Below, in pieces: positions 5,244-7,039 of a stretch of 7,039 nucleotides of DNA (within the stretch, counting starts at the first letter, position 1; each line of letters opens with the position of its first letter). The stretch is taken from positions 1 through 7,039 of the forward strand of contig CAIQND010000117.1 in NCBI GenBank assembly GCA_903873045.1, in the 5' to 3' direction. The stretch comes from an uncultured Methylococcaceae bacterium. Its GTDB lineage: Bacteria > Pseudomonadota > Gammaproteobacteria > Methylococcales > Methylomonadaceae. The translations under genes were made by a program, and so were the position numbers. The notes under the pieces are model-generated. The model did no database searches. It was not told where the DNA came from and worked only from the letters and a program-made list of their open reading frames with translations.

Positions 5244-6539
5244 TCACGGCTCCTGGTCGGTTATTTCTGTCCATTGGCATTTTTCATTGACCAGTGGCGC
5301 GGCATGACCGTTACCAATTCCCTTTGCAATCAAAGCGACAACCCGGTCATCTTTTGGATAGCCCACATGGGCTTCAATAGGATTGGCCATTTTACCCATG
5401 CCAAAAGCATCAAATACTTTGGCTACATTAATGTTGATATTGGTTATGTTAATACACAGCCTGGAATCGAGATATTTTTCACTAAAATCATGCGGTACGG
5501 CATAACTTAGCAAGTCGTTGGGATCACTAAAGGCAATAATCGATGTTTCATTGAACATGCGTGAGGTGTACTTTGATCCCGTCGACTGGCAATAATCCGC
5601 TTTCTGTGCGGTTACCTCCGGGAGCTCACGGCCCAATTGCAACATCGGGAGCTGATTGGACATCATAAAAATCTGTACATGCCTTTTTTGCAAGGCTTCC
5701 CGCTTCATTTTATTGATAGTGCGTAATGTCGATTTGTTGTCCTGGCTCTCCAATAAAGACACCATACGCGTTATGCCGTCAATGGTTATCCGGCTTCCCA
5801 AGCTATGGGATATAAAAACGAAGTCATCCTGACTGGGACTATCGCTAAGGACATTGTTAAAATCACAGCCATGCCTACCGTCCTTGGGGATTTCATCCCA
5901 ATTATCTTTGTTCATCCAGCAAAAAGCTTGGGCAAATGATCTTAATATAAGATCCCTGCTTTTACCGAGATAAATGATAGGATCCGGGCCGGTATCATTG
6001 CTGAATTTTTTTAACATATCGTTAACTTCTGCCCGCCGATAAGAATATTCACCCGAGTTATCAAAAGCCAATAAAGATTTTTGATCGCGGGTAATTTCTG
6101 ACCAGGTCAACTCATAAAACCATAACCCCTGGCTACTGTTTTCATTTTGCAATCGGGTAACGCGTAAATTACCCAGCTTTTGCTCAGGGTCGCTAAAGGA
6201 CATGAGCTGTATGTCTTTATAGGTGCTGGCTTTGGCGGTTAATTTAAGATCATTGGCTAATTTTTCAAGAAATTCTGTGGAATAACCGGGTAAATGATCA
6301 CCAACACCATGAACCATTAAGACCTTGGTTTTACCTTTTGGCTTTTCCAATCCGGCCGCTATGCCTTCAAAGGCTTTTCCACGCACCTGACAGACTCGGG
6401 TATCTTGCGCATCGGATTTTTCCAGAAAAGCTTCTGCCACGCCTTTTCCAAAACTGGCACAACCCGATAAAAGAGTAGACAGGGATGCCAGTAATAAGGC
6501 ATTTTTTAGCGTCGATAAAGTCATTTTTTTGATTATCAT
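5244..6539 (-). CDS. Predicted outer-membrane lipoprotein with alpha/beta-hydrolase fold
   Basis: A 431-residue protein with a lipoprotein signal peptide: basic start, hydrophobic core, lipobox LSGC with lipidated Cys27. Ala at +2 favours sorting to the outer membrane. The mature part fits a serine alpha/beta hydrolase: VLMVHGVGDH (73-82) as the oxyanion-strand region, FISHSLGSR (242-250) as the nucleophile elbow with Ser246, FSDPNDLLSY (337-346) carrying Asp339 or Asp342 as acid, and His391 in HVGYPKDDRVVALIAKG. The elbow has Ser rather than the usual Gly two residues before the nucleophile. Six cysteines (50, 207, 225, 317, 362, 421) remain after the lipobox, compatible with disulfides in the periplasm. 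A lipase or esterase activity is inferred; the substrate is unknown. It is convergent with the polysaccharide genes and probably transcribed alone. ATG 6539 is the longest start; ATG at 6524 would also leave a usable signal peptide, and neither has a clear RBS. Confidence 0.85.
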   Translation of the reverse strand: MIIKKMTLSTLKNALLLASLSTLLSGCASFGKGVAEAFLEKSDAQDTRVCQVRGKAFEGIAAGLEKPKGKTKVLMVHGVGDHLPGYSTEFLEKLANDLKLTAKASTYKDIQLMSFSDPEQKLGNLRVTRLQNENSSQGLWFYELTWSEITRDQKSLLAFDNSGEYSYRRAEVNDMLKKFSNDTGPDPIIYLGKSRDLILRSFAQAFCWMNKDNWDEIPKDGRHGCDFNNVLSDSPSQDDFVFISHSLGSRITIDGITRMVSLLESQDNKSTLRTINKMKREALQKRHVQIFMMSNQLPMLQLGRELPEVTAQKADYCQSTGSKYTSRMFNETSIIAFSDPNDLLSYAVPHDFSEKYLDSRLCINITNININVAKVFDAFGMGKMANPIEAHVGYPKDDRVVALIAKGIGNGHAAPLVNEKCQWTEITDQEP

Positions 6540-6566
6540 AATTTTAAATTTTTATAAAGCTTAACA

Positions 6567-6595
6567 ATAAAAAACAGCCATTCAGAGCATATCAA
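6567..6595 (-). promoter_or_regulatory. Candidate promoter of the lipoprotein gene
   Basis: Read on the minus strand, TTGATA (6590-6595, 5 of 6 matches to the -35 consensus) and TTTTAT (6567-6572, 4 of 6 to the -10) are 17 bases apart. Transcription would start about 20 bases before the ATG at 6539. The region is very AT-rich, so chance matches are expected. The rest of 6540-6708 shows nothing else I can support. Confidence 0.3.
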
Positions 6596-6708
6596 ACCAC
6601 CATAAAGAAACAACAACTTACGATGGAATGAACATATAATCTTCCGGCTAATTTTGTTAGATAATAGTTGTCTTTTTTTAATTTCACTTTTTAAATAATA
6701 TACCCTCT

Positions 6709-6865
6709 ATGAAAAAAAGCCAAAAGCTGTGACGCACAAACTGTACAACGTCGATTAAAAAAAGCCAAAAAACAGGAGAAAAAGTTAGAGAAAGCGGCAA
6801 TTCGTGCCTACAAAGAAAAGAAAACCGATCTGATCTATCAAATTTATACCACCGTCACTGATTAG
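6709..6865 (+). pseudogene. Short basic reading frame disrupted at an A7 tract; no recognised family
   Basis: ATG at 6709 is followed by seven As and reaches a stop after only seven codons (MKKSQKL). Reading one base later, 6713-6862 is open for 50 codons and ends with TAG (6863-6865). The product is Lys/Arg/Glu-rich and helical in character (for example RRLKKAKKQEKKLEKAAIRA), ending in DLIYQIYTTVTD. This second frame has no ATG, GTG or TTG of its own and is preceded by TGA at 6710. If the A-run were six bases long, the ATG would join directly to it. It could be a slippage-dependent gene, a sequencing or mutational indel, or the truncated front of a larger gene cut by the transposase remnant that begins where this frame ends. 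Real coding character is likely but not proven, and no function is assigned. Confidence 0.4.
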
Positions 6866-7039
6866 TGCCGTTGACGCGGGCGCTCTGGTGTCATCTATTT
6901 GAACATAGTCGCTCGCCTCAATGCCGCTACGGTAAAGATCACTTTTTTCCTGATGGAACCTATCGTAACCACCGGTCTATTGCTGCGAAAGATACGTGGC
7001 TGATATTCTAATGCCAAAGTTTTGAAAAAAGCCAATGAT
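6858..7039 (-). pseudogene. DDE-type transposase remnant with nonsense codon and frameshift (partial)
   Basis: Read on the minus strand from the right window edge, the frame gives FGIRISATYLSQQ, then a TAG stop (6977-6979), then DRFHQEKSDLYRSGIEASDY and VQIDDTRA. Two extra bases at 6879-6880, or one lost base, interrupt the frame; skipping them restores RVNGTNQ (6858-6878), after which the similarity ends. The order GI-x-IS, FHxEK, GIEAS-x-Y-x-Q-x-DDT-x-ARVNG-x-N is what I recall from a group of bacterial DDE transposases often annotated as IS66-like or unclassified; DDT would carry the first catalytic aspartate. Only a central fragment of about 60 residues lies here. The 5' part is beyond the window and the 3' part is lost at about 6858. 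The lesions mean it is inactive. The transposase call is fairly firm from the motifs; the family name is not. Confidence 0.68.

Noticed and set aside
5226..5510. Plus-strand 94-codon frame opposite the lipoprotein 3' end
   Set aside because: Lies opposite the conserved catalytic-His region of the hydrolase and has no domain or RBS.
6866..7012. Plus-strand frame ending in FFPDGTYRNHRSIAAKDTWLIF
   Set aside because: The opposite strand gives ordered transposase motifs over the same bases, which explains the openness of this frame better.
6713..7035. AAAAAAGCCAA occurring near 6713, 6758 and 7025 as a direct repeat family
   Set aside because: Low-complexity 11-mers in A-rich sequence without regular spacing or longer flanking identity; the last falls inside the transposase remnant.

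Overview
The window looks like the distal end of a Gram-negative surface-polysaccharide (O-antigen/LPS) locus, followed by a convergent lipoprotein gene and a stretch of decayed mobile DNA. A gammaproteobacterial host is plausible, judging from the ABC-transporter-dependent O-antigen genes, the outer-membrane type lipoprotein signal and the style of the intergenic palindromes. That assignment is inference only; no rRNA or housekeeping marker is present.

Layout. Positions 2-142 are the last codons of an ABC-2 type polysaccharide permease (Wzm-like), overlapping by 11 bases a complete Wzt-type ATPase (132-1484) with a C-terminal carbohydrate-recognition domain. After about 110 bases comes a SAM methyltransferase of the MycE/CmcI-like type carrying a long C-terminal coiled coil (1596-2807). 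A hairpin-containing gap with a candidate promoter leads to a two-domain methyltransferase-glycosyltransferase (2952-4862). The four genes share a strand. The two downstream genes are visibly more AT-rich than wzt, as is usual for strain-specific polysaccharide cassettes.

Positions 4863-5243 lie between convergent genes and are packed with inverted repeats: a 103-base imperfect hairpin, a 29-base hairpin, and a 115-base transposon-like palindromic element with perfect 19-bp ends and an 8-bp flanking direct repeat. The element sits inside the 3' arm of the 29-base hairpin. Position 5244 begins (as the 3' end) a minus-strand lipoprotein of the alpha/beta-hydrolase fold (5244-6539). Beyond its AT-rich upstream region are two remnants: a plus-strand 50-codon basic reading frame that an A7 tract puts out of frame with its ATG (6709-6865), and a minus-strand transposase fragment with a nonsense codon and a frameshift (6858-7039, running off the end).

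How the genes may work together. Wzm and Wzt export a polysaccharide across the inner membrane. Wzt proteins with this extra domain are known to recognise a modified non-reducing end of the chain. Two methyltransferase-bearing genes directly downstream, one with a coiled coil, make it reasonable to propose that they supply or regulate such a terminal mark. The hydrolase lipoprotein is convergent and has no evident functional tie to the cluster.
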